64,000 nucleotides of DNA from Halarchaeum nitratireducens (GTDB lineage Archaea > Halobacteriota > Halobacteria > Halobacteriales > Halobacteriaceae). The notes under the pieces were generated by a model, which saw only the letters and a list, made by a program, of their open reading frames with translations, was not told the origin of the DNA and ran no database searches. This document shows, one piece after another, positions 1 through 8,343 of the stretch. Each line of letters begins with the position of its first letter. Within the stretch, counting starts at the first letter, position 1. The position numbers and the translations under genes are program-made. The DNA lies in assembly GCF_014647155.1 (NCBI RefSeq), contig NZ_BMOQ01000002.1, forward strand, positions 62,001 to 126,000, in the 5' to 3' direction.

Positions 1-54
1 GCTGGAGGCGACCGCGGAGAGCGAGAGCGCGTAGAGCCAGCGATCCGAGGGCAT
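1..54 (-). CDS. N-terminus of a membrane protein, cut by the left window edge
   Basis: An ATG on the minus strand at 54 opens an 18-codon reading frame that runs off the left end. It starts MPSDRWLYALSLS, like the beginning of a first membrane segment. A TATA-like AT-rich stretch (aaacgttta, about 80-88) lies some 28 nt upstream, as expected for a leaderless haloarchaeal gene, and the gene would be divergent from the hydrolase at 172. Too little is visible to name a family. Confidence 0.4.
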   Translation of the reverse strand, partial: MPSDRWLYALSLSAVASS

Positions 55-171
55 GAGCGTGGCGTCGCGCGGCGGCGTCTAAACGTTTCTCACACGACAC
101 CGCCGACGGCCCTCCCGATCCGCCGTTCTCCTCCACCCGAACTTTTGTCGCTCGCGGGCCAACGCTCACCC

Positions 172-1104
172 ATGCGACTCTTCCGAACCATCGGCGTGGC
201 GGCGGGCGCGGTCGGTCTCGCGGCCGTCGCGGACCGCGCGCTCGGCGCGTACGCCGGCGACCTCGAACCGCCGCTCGACGGCCGCCGCGGGACGTTCCGC
301 TGGCGCGGGATGGACGTGGCGTACACCGAGGCCGGCGACGCCTCGGACCCGACTGTCGTCTGCCTCCACGGCGTGAACGCCGCGGGATCGAGCGGCGAAT
401 ACCGGGCGGTCTGGGACGCGCTCGCCGAGGAGTACCACGTCGTCGCGCCCGACTTCCCGGGCTTTGGCTGCTCGGATCGGCCGCCGATCGACTACGACGG
501 CGACCTCTACACGGCGTTCGTCGCGGCGTTCCTCGAACGGTACGACGAGCCGGCGGTGATCGCGGCCTCGCTCGCGGGCGGCTACGTGGCGAACGCGCTC
601 GCGCGCGACGAGATCGATCCGCGGGCGCTCGTCCTCGTCTGCCCCTCCTCGGGCGCGATGCCCGGTCCGAACCCGTGGGCTCGCGGGGTCGTCCGCGCGC
701 CGCTGCTCGGCGACCTCCTCGTCGATCTCGCCACCTCGCGCTACTCGATCCGGCGCTCGAACGCCGACCACGGCTACTACGACGTCGAGGCGGCCGACGA
801 CGCGTGGCTCGACTACCAGTGGCGGAGCGCCCACCAGCGCGGCGCGAAACACGCCGTCGCGGCGTTCGTCGGCGGCTATCTGAACGTCGACGTGGACCTC
901 GAAGCCGCGCTCGCGGACGCCGACGGCCCGGTCACGCTCGTCTGGGGGTCGGCCGCGGAGACGACGACGCCCGCGGAGGGGCGCGCGCTCGCCGACGCCG
1001 CGGGAGCCGACTTCGTCGAGCTCGACCGGACGGCCCTCGTCCCGCACGCGGAGCGGCCCGCGGCGTTCCTCGACGTGATCGCCGGGCGCCTCGTTCCCCT
1101 CTGA
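172..1104 (+). CDS. alpha/beta-hydrolase fold protein
   Basis: This 310-residue protein has a short hydrophobic N-terminal stretch (residues 5-20) that may act as an anchor or signal. An alpha/beta-hydrolase domain follows: the oxyanion-side motif LHGVNAAG at 65-72, the strand motif APDFPGFGCSDRP at about 92-104, and a nucleophile elbow around Ser133. The elbow reads AASLAGG rather than GxSxG, so both flanking glycines are altered. The C-terminal PHAERP supplies the catalytic His. The ATG at 172 was chosen because a TATA-like element (aacttttgtc) lies about 28 nt upstream. It probably hydrolyses an ester or similar bond; the substrate is unknown. A TetR-type regulator follows on the same strand. 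Confidence 0.75.
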   Translation: MRLFRTIGVAAGAVGLAAVADRALGAYAGDLEPPLDGRRGTFRWRGMDVAYTEAGDASDPTVVCLHGVNAAGSSGEYRAVWDALAEEYHVVAPDFPGFGCSDRPPIDYDGDLYTAFVAAFLERYDEPAVIAASLAGGYVANALARDEIDPRALVLVCPSSGAMPGPNPWARGVVRAPLLGDLLVDLATSRYSIRRSNADHGYYDVEAADDAWLDYQWRSAHQRGAKHAVAAFVGGYLNVDVDLEAALADADGPVTLVWGSAAETTTPAEGRALADAAGADFVELDRTALVPHAERPAAFLDVIAGRLVPL

Positions 1105-1195
1105 CTCGCCCGCGACGCGGCTCGACTCACCCGTGACCGCCGCCGTCGGGCGCCGAATCGACGCATCCAAACCCCCACGCACCCACGTACTACCA

Positions 1196-1801
1196 ATGGC
1201 CGACACGCCGACGGATCGGGAGTCCACGGACGTCGAGGTGGCCATCATGGAAGCGACCTACCGCGCGCTCCGCGAACACGGGTACGCGGACCTCACGATG
1301 CGCGCCATCGCCGAGGAGTACGGGAAGACGACGGCGGCCATCCACTACCACTACGACACGAAGGACGACCTCCTCGTCGCGTTCCTCGAATACCTCCTCG
1401 ATAAGTTCCTCGATCACGTCCATGACGCCCGCGAGGCGGAGGCGGAGCCGGAGCGTCACCTCGGCGACCTCCTCGACGGTCTCCTGATCGACCGCGAGGG
1501 CGACTACGATCTCGTCTGCGCGCTCCTCGAGATGCGCGCACAGGCGCCCTACCACGACGCCATCCGCGAGCAGCTCGTCCGGAACGACGAGTACATCCGC
1601 GACGTCTTCGCCACCGTCATCGCCGACGGCGTCGAGCGCGGCGTCTTCCGCGACGACGTCGACCCCGACGCCGCCGCCTCGGCCCTCATCACGATCGTGA
1701 AGGGCGCGCGCACTCGGTTCGTCGTCCTCGCCGACCCGTCCGTCCTCCACGTGGCGCGCGACGTCGCCGGCACGTACGTCGCGGACGTTCTCGAAGTCTG
1801 A
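1196..1801 (+). CDS. TetR/AcrR-family transcriptional regulator
   Basis: This 201-residue protein has the standard TetR layout. An N-terminal helix-turn-helix at about 15-60 contains TMRAIAEEYGKTTAAIHYHYDTKDDLL, shown here as TMRAIAEEYG then KTTAAIHYHY. A helical ligand-binding and dimerisation domain makes up the rest. The ATG at 1196 is preferred over an in-frame start at 1133 because the extra residues are not conserved-looking. It lies 91 bp after the alpha/beta hydrolase on the same strand, so it may control that gene. The ligand cannot be predicted from sequence. Confidence 0.8.
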   Translation: MADTPTDRESTDVEVAIMEATYRALREHGYADLTMRAIAEEYGKTTAAIHYHYDTKDDLLVAFLEYLLDKFLDHVHDAREAEAEPERHLGDLLDGLLIDREGDYDLVCALLEMRAQAPYHDAIREQLVRNDEYIRDVFATVIADGVERGVFRDDVDPDAAASALITIVKGARTRFVVLADPSVLHVARDVAGTYVADVLEV

Positions 1802-1911
1802 GGCGCGTCCTCGGAGCGCTCGCGTCGTTCGGTGTTCGCCGCGTCTGTCTCACTTCGTTCGAGCTACCTGCTCGCGGGCCGCCGTGCTCCTCGCTCGCTG
1901 TTCCGCGGTCG

Positions 1912-2014
1912 CTCCGCGATCACGTTGACGCGAACGGCGACGCCGTAAGCAACGCGGTCGCTTCGCGACCGCGTTCAGGCAAACGGTGGAGCCGTGAGCA
2001 ACGTGATCGCGGAG
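1912..2014. repeat. intergenic cluster of inverted and direct repeats
   Basis: Three nested elements fill the space between the convergent TetR and thi4 genes. A 15-nt inverted repeat pairs 1912-1926 with 2000-2014. An 11-bp perfect stem with a 3-nt loop lies at 1951-1975. Two related 29-nt direct copies lie at 1933-1961 and 1982-2010, with 23 of 29 positions identical. The block could be a bidirectional termination structure or a dispersed haloarchaeal repeat; no coding potential is seen. Confidence 0.6.
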
Positions 2015-2022
2015 GGATCACG

Positions 2023-2946
2023 CTAGTCGTCCGCAGGCGAGGGTGTCGCCCCCGGCACGTCGACGCTCGGCGCGTCGACGCCGAGTTCGTCGAGCGCGAC
2101 GTCCGCGGCGCGCTTGCCGGAGAGCAGCATCGCGCCGAACGTCGGCCCCATGCGCGTGAGGCCGTGCGTCGTCGCCGTCGAGAGCCCGCAGGTGAGGAGG
2201 CCGTCGTGGATCTTGCCCGTGTACTCGACGACCTTGTCCTCGGAGTCCGCGATCCACATGGAGTCGTGACCGGGCGAGTCGTGACCGGGCGCGCCGTACT
2301 CGCCCTCCTCGGTGGTGTCCATCCCCGTCGCTTCCGTCTCGTCGATGCCGGGCGCGTCGACGACGCCGCGCTCCTGGAGCTTGGAGACGACGACGGCGTC
2401 GTGACCCGTCGCGTCGATGACGAGGTCCGACTCGACGGCGACGGGGTCGACGCACGTCAGCTCGCGCGGGAGCGCGTGGACGGGCGACCAGTTCATCACG
2501 ATGCCCGACACCTCGTGGTCCTCGCGGACGACGACGTCGGTGAACTCGGTCATGTTCTGTACCTTCGCGCCGGCGTCGCAGGCCGCGTGGATGAGCGCCG
2601 AGCAGGCGTGCGGGCCGTCCGCGAGCTGGAGGCCGTCGGCCTCCTCCGCCTCCTCGTAGGGGACGCCGAGTTCGTCGAGCACGCGCTGGGCGGGCTCGCG
2701 CACGGTGAGCTTGTTCATGAGGAAGCCGCCGAGCCAGAACCCGCCGCCGAGGTAGTTGTTCTTCTCGACGACCATCACGTCCACGTCGCGCTCGGCGAGC
2801 TCCTTCGCCGCGACCAGTCCCGAGGGGCCGCCGCCGACGACGATGACGTCGGTGTCGGTGTAGTCGAGGAACTCGTCGCCCCACGAGCGGGCGATCGCGT
2901 TCGTGACCTGTGCCTCCGTCGCGTCGCTGAAGCCGCTGAACGACAT
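2023..2946 (-). CDS. thi4: thiamine thiazole synthase, Cys-type (Thi4)
   Basis: This 307-residue FAD/NAD-fold protein makes the thiazole phosphate half of thiamine from NAD and glycine. The Rossmann motif [15 protein letters not shown] is at 36-50. The key residue is Cys165 in LTCVDP, aligned with the sulfur-donating Cys of yeast Thi4 and, as I recall, of the Haloferax volcanii enzyme. The enzyme therefore probably gives up its own sulfur (suicide type), unlike the His-type methanogen enzymes that use sulfide. The C-terminal motif [17 protein letters not shown] is also Thi4-like. The start at 2946 is leaderless, with a TATA box at 2969-2977. Confidence 0.92.
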   Translation of the reverse strand: MSFSGFSDATEAQVTNAIARSWGDEFLDYTDTDVIVVGGGPSGLVAAKELAERDVDVMVVEKNNYLGGGFWLGGFLMNKLTVREPAQRVLDELGVPYEEAEEADGLQLADGPHACSALIHAACDAGAKVQNMTEFTDVVVREDHEVSGIVMNWSPVHALPRELTCVDPVAVESDLVIDATGHDAVVVSKLQERGVVDAPGIDETEATGMDTTEEGEYGAPGHDSPGHDSMWIADSEDKVVEYTGKIHDGLLTCGLSTATTHGLTRMGPTFGAMLLSGKRAADVALDELGVDAPSVDVPGATPSPADD

Positions 2947-2968
2947 ACCACCTAGTGATACAACTGGG

Positions 2969-2977
2969 TATTTAACC
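2969..2977 (-). promoter_or_regulatory. thi4 TATA box
   Basis: The element tatttaacc (plus strand) reads ggttaaata on the coding strand, centred about 28 nt before the thi4 ATG. This spacing fits a leaderless transcript. Confidence 0.55.
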
Positions 2978-3065
2978 GTGGCGGTGCGGGGGCGACTGAC
3001 GGACGCGTCGCTGGCCGGGATCACCGAGTGATCGGAAGAAACGAGAGTGAACGGAGCGTGGGGTG

Positions 3066-4058
3066 TTACGCGTAGCGGCTCCGTCCGGCGCTGCCGGCGA
3101 GCTCGGCGAGATCCGCGTGGACGTCGGCGATCCGCTCGCGGATGTCGCGGCCGGCGACGCGCGGGTCGAAGACGTCCTTGTTCGGCGACCAGTCCGCGTC
3201 CTCGAAGAAGGTGTCACGGCTGTCCGGGACGCCCTCCGGCGGGACGAGCTCGTCCGTGTGCGCCCGGTAGAGGTCGAAGGCGGTCCGCGTGTACTCGTAC
3301 TGATAGCGGGTGTCCTTGTTCATCTTGCAGATGCCGTACTGCATCATCTCCTCGACCTGCGAGGGCTGGAGGCCGGAGGAACCGTGGAGGACGAGCGGCG
3401 TGTCGAGGCCGTGATCGCGCAACGCGTCCTCGATGTCGCGCGCGAGGTCCGGCCGGAGTTCGAGGTCCTTGCCCTTCGCCACGCCGTGCTGGGTGCCGAC
3501 CGAGATGGCGAGCAGGTCACAGCCCGTTCGCTCGACGAACTCGACGGCCTGCTCGGGGTCGGTGTAGTAAGCCTCGTCGGCCTCGATCTCGTCCTCGACG
3601 CCCTTGATCCGGCCGAGCTCGGCCTCGACGAGGACGTCCGAGCCCTTCTCCTCGGCCATCTCGACGACGCGCTTCGAGCGCGCGACGTTCTCCTCGAACT
3701 CCTCGTGGCTCGCGTCGATCATGATCGAGGAGGGGATGTCGAGGTCCATCTGCGCCTCGATGAACTCCATGTCCGTCTGGTGGTCCATGTTGAGGAAGAC
3801 GCCGATGTCCCGCTGCTCGGCCATCACCTCGATGTAGTTACCCATCGCCTTCAGGCCCGCCACCTCGTCCCCGTCGCCCGCGAAGCGACAGGCTCCAGCG
3901 CTCATCTGGACGAGGAGGTCCGAGTCGACGCGCTCGGCGCCCTCCAGCAGTCCCAACAGCACGTTCGGTTCCGCGACGTTGCTCGCGACGAGGCCGAAGC
4001 CGTCCTCCAGCCCGTCTGCGTACACCTTCGAGAGTTCGTCGCCGCCGTAGAAGCCCAT
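3066..4058 (-). CDS. fba: class II fructose-bisphosphate aldolase
   Basis: This 330-residue zinc aldolase cleaves fructose-1,6-bisphosphate to dihydroxyacetone phosphate and glyceraldehyde-3-phosphate. Family signatures visible are the metal-binding NMDHQTD (about residue 89), the strand [12 protein letters not shown], and VLHGSSGLQ near 223. It is the last gene of the fructose locus and acts on the product of PfkB. It has its own TATA-like element (4092-4099), and a T-rich stop signal lies between it and ptfB, so it can be transcribed alone. The order glpR-pfkB-ptfC-ptfA-ptsH-ptsI-ptfB-fba matches Haloferax volcanii as I recall it. Confidence 0.92.
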   Translation of the reverse strand: MGFYGGDELSKVYADGLEDGFGLVASNVAEPNVLLGLLEGAERVDSDLLVQMSAGACRFAGDGDEVAGLKAMGNYIEVMAEQRDIGVFLNMDHQTDMEFIEAQMDLDIPSSIMIDASHEEFEENVARSKRVVEMAEEKGSDVLVEAELGRIKGVEDEIEADEAYYTDPEQAVEFVERTGCDLLAISVGTQHGVAKGKDLELRPDLARDIEDALRDHGLDTPLVLHGSSGLQPSQVEEMMQYGICKMNKDTRYQYEYTRTAFDLYRAHTDELVPPEGVPDSRDTFFEDADWSPNKDVFDPRVAGRDIRERIADVHADLAELAGSAGRSRYA

Positions 4059-4090
4059 TGTATTACCTCGTCCGGGTGATCCCCCGCCAC

Positions 4091-4101
4091 CCGTATAACT
4101 G
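4091..4101 (-). promoter_or_regulatory. fba promoter TATA element
   Basis: The plus-strand stretch ccgtataactg reads cagttatacgg on the coding strand, centred about 38 nt before the fba ATG. This predicts a short 5' leader of about 10 nt and a promoter separate from the upstream PTS genes. Confidence 0.45.
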
Positions 4102-4107
4102 ACACGG

Positions 4108-4137
4108 AAAAACGCAGACCCGCGCAGAAACGAAAAA
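4108..4137 (-). terminator. T-rich terminator after ptfB
   Basis: Two runs of five A on the plus strand (4108-4112 and 4133-4137) are T5 tracts in the direction of transcription. They lie just after the ptfB stop and before the fba TATA element. Oligo-T tracts are the usual archaeal intrinsic stop signal. Confidence 0.45.
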
Positions 4138-4149
4138 CTCCGATTCGAG

Positions 4150-4668
4150 TTAGCCGCTGAGCCACCGGCGAAGCCGGCGGAAGATCCCCTTCTCCGGGTC
4201 GCCGCCGCGCTTTACCGGCTCGTCTCCGTCTTCGTCGTCTGCCGCCGCGTCGCCGTCTTCTCGCCTCTCGTCCGTCTCCGTGGACTCGACCGTCCCGGAC
4301 CCGGATTCGGATTCGGACTCGGACTCGGGGGCGTCGCCCTCGTCGATGATGCCGGATTTGCCCGCGTTGGCCGCCTCGACGGCGCGTTCGACCATCTCGT
4401 CCGCGCGGTTGACGCCCGCCTTCACGGGTCCCCGCACGACCGGCTTCCCCTCGAAGCGGTCCGTCTTGACGGCCGTGTCGGCCGTGATGATGACCGCGTC
4501 CGCCGCCGCGATGTCCTCGGCGGTGAGTTCGTTCTCCGCCCCCATGGCGCCCTGGACCTCGACTTTGATGTCGTGGCCCATTCCCTCGGCCGTCGTTTCG
4601 AGGTTCTCGGCCGCCATCTGGCTGTGTGCGATGCCCGTCGGACAACTCGTGATTGCGACTAGTTTCAT
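4150..4668 (-). CDS. ptfB: fructose PTS enzyme IIB component
   Basis: This 172-residue protein carries the IIB-fructose domain in residues 1 to about 105. The phospho-acceptor Cys9 lies in [11 protein letters not shown]. It takes phosphate from IIA (PtfA) and passes it to fructose as PtfC transports it. An acidic Ser/Glu linker of about 50 residues follows, then a basic, amphipathic C-terminus ([12 protein letters not shown]). That tail is longer than a minimal IIB domain and might bind the membrane or PtfC. It starts 2 bp after the ptsI stop and is the last gene before the terminator. Confidence 0.92.
   Translation of the reverse strand: MKLVAITSCPTGIAHSQMAAENLETTAEGMGHDIKVEVQGAMGAENELTAEDIAAADAVIITADTAVKTDRFEGKPVVRGPVKAGVNRADEMVERAVEAANAGKSGIIDEGDAPESESESESGSGTVESTETDERREDGDAAADDEDGDEPVKRGGDPEKGIFRRLRRWLSG
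4303..4326. repeat. hexanucleotide tandem repeat inside ptfB
   Basis: Four 6-nt units (ggattc twice, then ggactc twice) encode the alternating Ser/Glu linker of PtfB. Slippage by a unit would change linker length without breaking the frame. Confidence 0.7.
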
Positions 4669-4670
4669 GG

Positions 4671-6359
4671 TTACGGTAGGAGGTCGATCACTTCGTCTCT
4701 GCTGGCGGCGGCGAGCGCGCGTTCCGCCAGCGCCGTCGCCGCCGCCGTGTCGATCTCCGAGACGCGCTCTTTCACCGCCGGCACCGTCACCGCGCTCATC
4801 GAGAGCTCGGTCAGCCCGAGTCCGACGAGCAGTTCGGTCAGCGCCGGATCGCCCGCCATCTCGCCGCACATCCCGACCCAGACGTCTGTTCCTTCGGCGG
4901 CGGTCGTCGTCGCGTCGATCGCACGCAACACCGCCGGCTGACGGAAGTCGCCGAGGTCCGCGACGGCGTCGTTGCCGCGTTCGGCCGCCATCACGTACTG
5001 CGCGAGGTCGTTCGTCCCGATGCTGAAGAAATCGACGTGCGAGACGAATTCGTCAGCCATGAACGCCGCGGCGGGCGTCTCGATCATCACGCCGAATTCG
5101 GGGCGTTCGGCCTCGATACCCTCGGAGCGGAGGTCCTCGACGACCCGATCGAGGACGGTCTCGGCCGCCGCGATCTCCTCGACGGTCGTGACGAGCGGGA
5201 GCATCACGGCGAGGCTCCCGACGTCCGTGTCCGCGTCCGCACGGAGGAGCGCACGCAGTTGCGTCTCGAAGAGGTCTGCGTCCGGGCCGAGCGAACGCCG
5301 GATGCCGCGTTCGCCGAGGAAGGGGTTCTCCTCGTCGGGCAGATCGAGGTACGGAACGGGCTTGTCGCCCCCGACGTCGAGCGTCCGGACGACGACGCGG
5401 CCCTCGGGGAACGTCTCGATCGCCCGCTTGTAGGTCTCGTACTGCTCTGCCTCGTCGGGCGCGTCGTCGCGGTCGAGGAAGAGGAACTCGGTGCGAAAGA
5501 GGCCGATGCCGTCCGCGCCGCGGTCCGCCGCGGGACCGAGTTCCGCCGGCGTGCCGACGTTCGCCGCGACCTCGATCTCCCGGCCGTCGGCGGTCTCGAC
5601 GCGCTCCTCGCGGACGCGGGCCTCCGTGCCCTCGCTCGCGGCCGCGACGGTGTCGTCGCTCGGATCGACGACCACCTCGCCCGTCGTGCCGTCGATGACG
5701 ACCGTCTCGCCGTCCGCGACCGACGTCAGCGCGTCACCGACGCCGACGACTGCGGGGATGGCGAGCGAGCGCGCGAAGATGGCCGCGTGGCTCGTCCGTC
5801 CGCCCGTGACCGTCGCGAATCCGGCGACGCGCTCGGGGTCGAGTTGCGCCGTGTCGCTCGGCGTGAGCCGCTCCGCGAGCACCACCGATCCATCCGGGAG
5901 CGCGGAGAGATCGACCCGCTCGCCGTCCGTGAGGAGCCGGAGGAGCCGGTCCCGAACGTCGCGGAGGTCGTCCGCGCGCTCGGCCATCTTCCCGTCCATC
6001 GCGGCGAACCGCTCGACGAACTCGTCGAAGGTCTCCGCGACGGCGTGGGCCGCCGGGAGGCCGTCGTCGATGCGCTCGGCGACGCCGTCGGCGATCTGCG
6101 GGTCGGTGAGGAACTGCACGTGCGCGTCGAAGACGGCGGCTTCGTCCTCGCCGACGCGCTCGGCCGTGCGCTCGCGCTCGGCGTCGAGCTCGGCTTCGGC
6201 CTCGTCACGCGCGTCCTCGAACGCCGCCAACTCCGCCTCGCCGTCGACCTCCGCCGGCGCCGGCCGCTCCGGGAGGTCGGCGTCCGGCCGGTACCAGACG
6301 GCGGTGCCGACGCCCGTGAGCGGCGTGACGTCGACCCCCGAGAGTCGTCGTTCGCTCAT
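4671..6359 (-). CDS. ptsI: PTS enzyme I (phosphoenolpyruvate-protein phosphotransferase)
   Basis: This 562-residue cytoplasmic enzyme starts the phosphate relay by moving phosphate from phosphoenolpyruvate to HPr. The N-terminal swivelling domain has the phospho-His in GGRTSHAAIFARS (His191). The C-terminal PEP-binding barrel shows SIGTNDLAQYVMAAERGN and the general-acid Cys in GMCGEMAGDP. Length matches bacterial enzyme I (about 570). It begins 2 bp after the ptsH stop and sits between HPr and IIB genes, so one transcript is likely. Confidence 0.95.
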   Translation of the reverse strand: MSERRLSGVDVTPLTGVGTAVWYRPDADLPERPAPAEVDGEAELAAFEDARDEAEAELDAERERTAERVGEDEAAVFDAHVQFLTDPQIADGVAERIDDGLPAAHAVAETFDEFVERFAAMDGKMAERADDLRDVRDRLLRLLTDGERVDLSALPDGSVVLAERLTPSDTAQLDPERVAGFATVTGGRTSHAAIFARSLAIPAVVGVGDALTSVADGETVVIDGTTGEVVVDPSDDTVAAASEGTEARVREERVETADGREIEVAANVGTPAELGPAADRGADGIGLFRTEFLFLDRDDAPDEAEQYETYKRAIETFPEGRVVVRTLDVGGDKPVPYLDLPDEENPFLGERGIRRSLGPDADLFETQLRALLRADADTDVGSLAVMLPLVTTVEEIAAAETVLDRVVEDLRSEGIEAERPEFGVMIETPAAAFMADEFVSHVDFFSIGTNDLAQYVMAAERGNDAVADLGDFRQPAVLRAIDATTTAAEGTDVWVGMCGEMAGDPALTELLVGLGLTELSMSAVTVPAVKERVSEIDTAAATALAERALAAASRDEVIDLLP

Positions 6360-6361
6360 CC

Positions 6362-6640
6362 CTACAGTTCGTCCTCCGGCGTCGAGAGCAGCTCTTCGAG
6401 GGCGTCGAGGGCGGCCACGGCGTCCGCTCCCTCGGCGACGATGCGCAGCTTTTCGCCACCGGCGACGCCGAGGCCGGTGACGGCGAGCATCGACGACGCG
6501 CTCACGAGGTCGTCGTCGGCCGCGCCCTCGGGGCCGACCGACACCTCGGCGTCGTACTCGTTCGCGGTCTCGACGAACAGCGACGCCGGGCGGGCGTGGA
6601 GGCCCTCCTCGGGAACGACTTCGACGACACGCTCGGGCAT
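6362..6640 (-). CDS. ptsH: PTS phosphocarrier protein HPr
   Basis: This 92-residue carrier passes phosphate from enzyme I to PtfA. The active-site His15 is in GLHARPAS. The region VSASSMLAV resembles the Ser46 regulatory region of Gram-positive HPr, but no HPr kinase is seen here. The gene is packed between ptfA and ptsI with gaps of 1-2 bp. Confidence 0.93.
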   Translation of the reverse strand: MPERVVEVVPEEGLHARPASLFVETANEYDAEVSVGPEGAADDDLVSASSMLAVTGLGVAGGEKLRIVAEGADAVAALDALEELLSTPEDEL

Positions 6641-6641
6641 C

Positions 6642-7106
6642 TCAGGCCACCTCCTCGATGATGATCTCCTGCACTCGCTCGGCCGTCTCCGCCGTGTGGA
6701 GCTTCTCGCGGGTCTCCTCGTGGACGAGCGAGCGCGAGAGGCTGGAGAGGATCTGGAGGTGGTCGTCGCTCGACGCCTCGGGGACGAGGATCATGAAGAA
6801 GAGCGTCGCGGGCTCGTCGTCCATCGCGCCGAAGTCGACGCCCTCGCTGGAGCGCGTGAACGCGAGCGTCGGCTCCGCGACGCCCGCCGTCTTCGCGTGC
6901 GGGATGCCGATGCCCATACCCACGCCCGTCGTCGACTCCTCCTCGCGCGCGAGGAGGTCGGCGAGCGCCTGCTCGTGGTCCGAGACGCGCCCGGCCTCGA
7001 CGGCGAGATCGAGGAGGTGCTCGATCACCGCCTCCTTCTCGGCCGGCGGTTCGTCGAGGGAGATCAGATCGACGTCGATCAGTTCCTTCAGTTCAGTTTC
7101 GTTCAT
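6642..7106 (-). CDS. ptfA: fructose PTS enzyme IIA component
   Basis: This 154-residue IIA domain of the fructose/mannitol type accepts phosphate from HPr on His70 in GIGIPHAKT. The later VDFGAMDDEPATLFFMILVP and the LSSLSR stretch are typical of the family. It stands alone as a single-domain protein, whereas many bacteria fuse IIA to IIB and IIC. It lies 52 bp after ptfC and 1 bp before ptsH. Confidence 0.94.
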   Translation of the reverse strand: MNETELKELIDVDLISLDEPPAEKEAVIEHLLDLAVEAGRVSDHEQALADLLAREEESTTGVGMGIGIPHAKTAGVAEPTLAFTRSSEGVDFGAMDDEPATLFFMILVPEASSDDHLQILSSLSRSLVHEETREKLHTAETAERVQEIIIEEVA

Positions 7107-7158
7107 CGTTTGTGAGTGGTGTTGCGCGGGGTGTAAGCGTTCCGCACTCGCTCGGCCG

Positions 7159-8268
7159 CTACGCGTTCCCGACGCGCTCGTCGTACGCCGGCGTGATGGC
7201 GTACTCGATGACCGCCGTGACGACGGCGCCGAGCGCGAGACAGCCGAGGAAGAGGAGCGGCTTGTTCGAGAGCGGGATCACGAAGATGCCGCCGTGCGGG
7301 GCCGGCATCGTGACGTTCAGTCCCATCGCCGCGGCGCCCGCGACGGCCGAACCGGCGACGATGCCCGGGATGACGCGACCGGGGTCGGAGGCGCCGTAGG
7401 GGATCGCGCCCTCGGTGATGAACGAGAGGCCGAGCGGGATGGCGTTCTTCGCGTTCTCGTACATCTCCGCCGGGTACTTCTCGGGGGCGACGAGGTTGGC
7501 GATCGCCATGCCGAGCGGCGGCGTCATGCCGGCGATCATCACGGCGGCCATCGGCCCGTAGATCTGCTCGCCGATGAGGCCGACGCTGAAGACGTACGCG
7601 ACCTTGTTGACGGGCCCCCCCATGTCGAAGGCCATCATGCCGCCGAGGATGGCGCCGACGAGGACCGCCTGACTGCCCTGCATCCCGGTGAGCCAGGCAG
7701 TGAGCGCGGCGTTCGCGATGGAGACGGGGACGCCGACGACGAACAGCATCACGGGGAGGAGCACGAGCGTCGTCACCACCGGGATGATGAGCACGGGCAT
7801 CATCGGCTCGATGAACCCGGGGACGTCGCGGCGCTTGAACCACAGCGCGACGTAGCCGGTGATCAGGCCGGCGACGAGCGCGCCGAGGTAGCCGGCGCCC
7901 GCGGCGCCGCCCTGGATCCCGATGATCGTCCCCGCCTCCTGCAGGACGTTCCCCTGCTGGATGAGGTAGGAGAGGACGAAGCCGGGCGCCAGTCCCGGTC
8001 TGTCGGCGATCGCGTACGAGATGTACGCGCCGAGGATCGGCACCATGATCGTGAGGCCGATGTTTCCGACCTGCGCGAAGAACCACCCCAGGGTCCCCGT
8101 CGCCTCGAAGACGTTCGTGACGTCACCGAAGACGCTCGCGGACGCGTAGCCGAGCGCGAGGAAGATCCCGCCGATGGTGACGAACGGGATCATGTGCGAC
8201 ACCCCCGTCATCAGGTCGTCCTTGATCGAGGTCAGGTACTCCCGATACGTCGTGGTCAGATCTGCCAT
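7159..8268 (-). CDS. ptfC: fructose PTS membrane permease, IIC component
   Basis: This 369-residue integral membrane protein has eight or more hydrophobic segments and is the fructose channel of the PTS. Fructose-family IIC features are GGPVNKVAYVF, ITEGAIPYGASDPGRVIPG (the conserved substrate-side GITEGAIP motif) and PAPHGGIFV. It works with PtfB to release fructose-1-phosphate. It has its own TATA box at 8297-8303, so ptfC-ptfA-ptsH-ptsI-ptfB can be expressed separately from glpR-pfkB. Confidence 0.94.
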   Translation of the reverse strand: MADLTTTYREYLTSIKDDLMTGVSHMIPFVTIGGIFLALGYASASVFGDVTNVFEATGTLGWFFAQVGNIGLTIMVPILGAYISYAIADRPGLAPGFVLSYLIQQGNVLQEAGTIIGIQGGAAGAGYLGALVAGLITGYVALWFKRRDVPGFIEPMMPVLIIPVVTTLVLLPVMLFVVGVPVSIANAALTAWLTGMQGSQAVLVGAILGGMMAFDMGGPVNKVAYVFSVGLIGEQIYGPMAAVMIAGMTPPLGMAIANLVAPEKYPAEMYENAKNAIPLGLSFITEGAIPYGASDPGRVIPGIVAGSAVAGAAAMGLNVTMPAPHGGIFVIPLSNKPLLFLGCLALGAVVTAVIEYAITPAYDERVGNA

Positions 8269-8296
8269 AGTCTGTCACGATAGTTGTGAGAGAGTG

Positions 8297-8303
8297 TTTA
8301 AAA
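8297..8303 (-). promoter_or_regulatory. ptfC promoter TATA box
   Basis: The element tttaaaa in the 75-bp gap between pfkB and ptfC is centred about 32 nt before the ptfC ATG. It marks a second promoter within the fructose locus. Confidence 0.6.
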
Positions 8304-8343
8304 CCGTTCGGGTTTGCGTCTTTCTGCTCGGTTCTGCGCGAGA

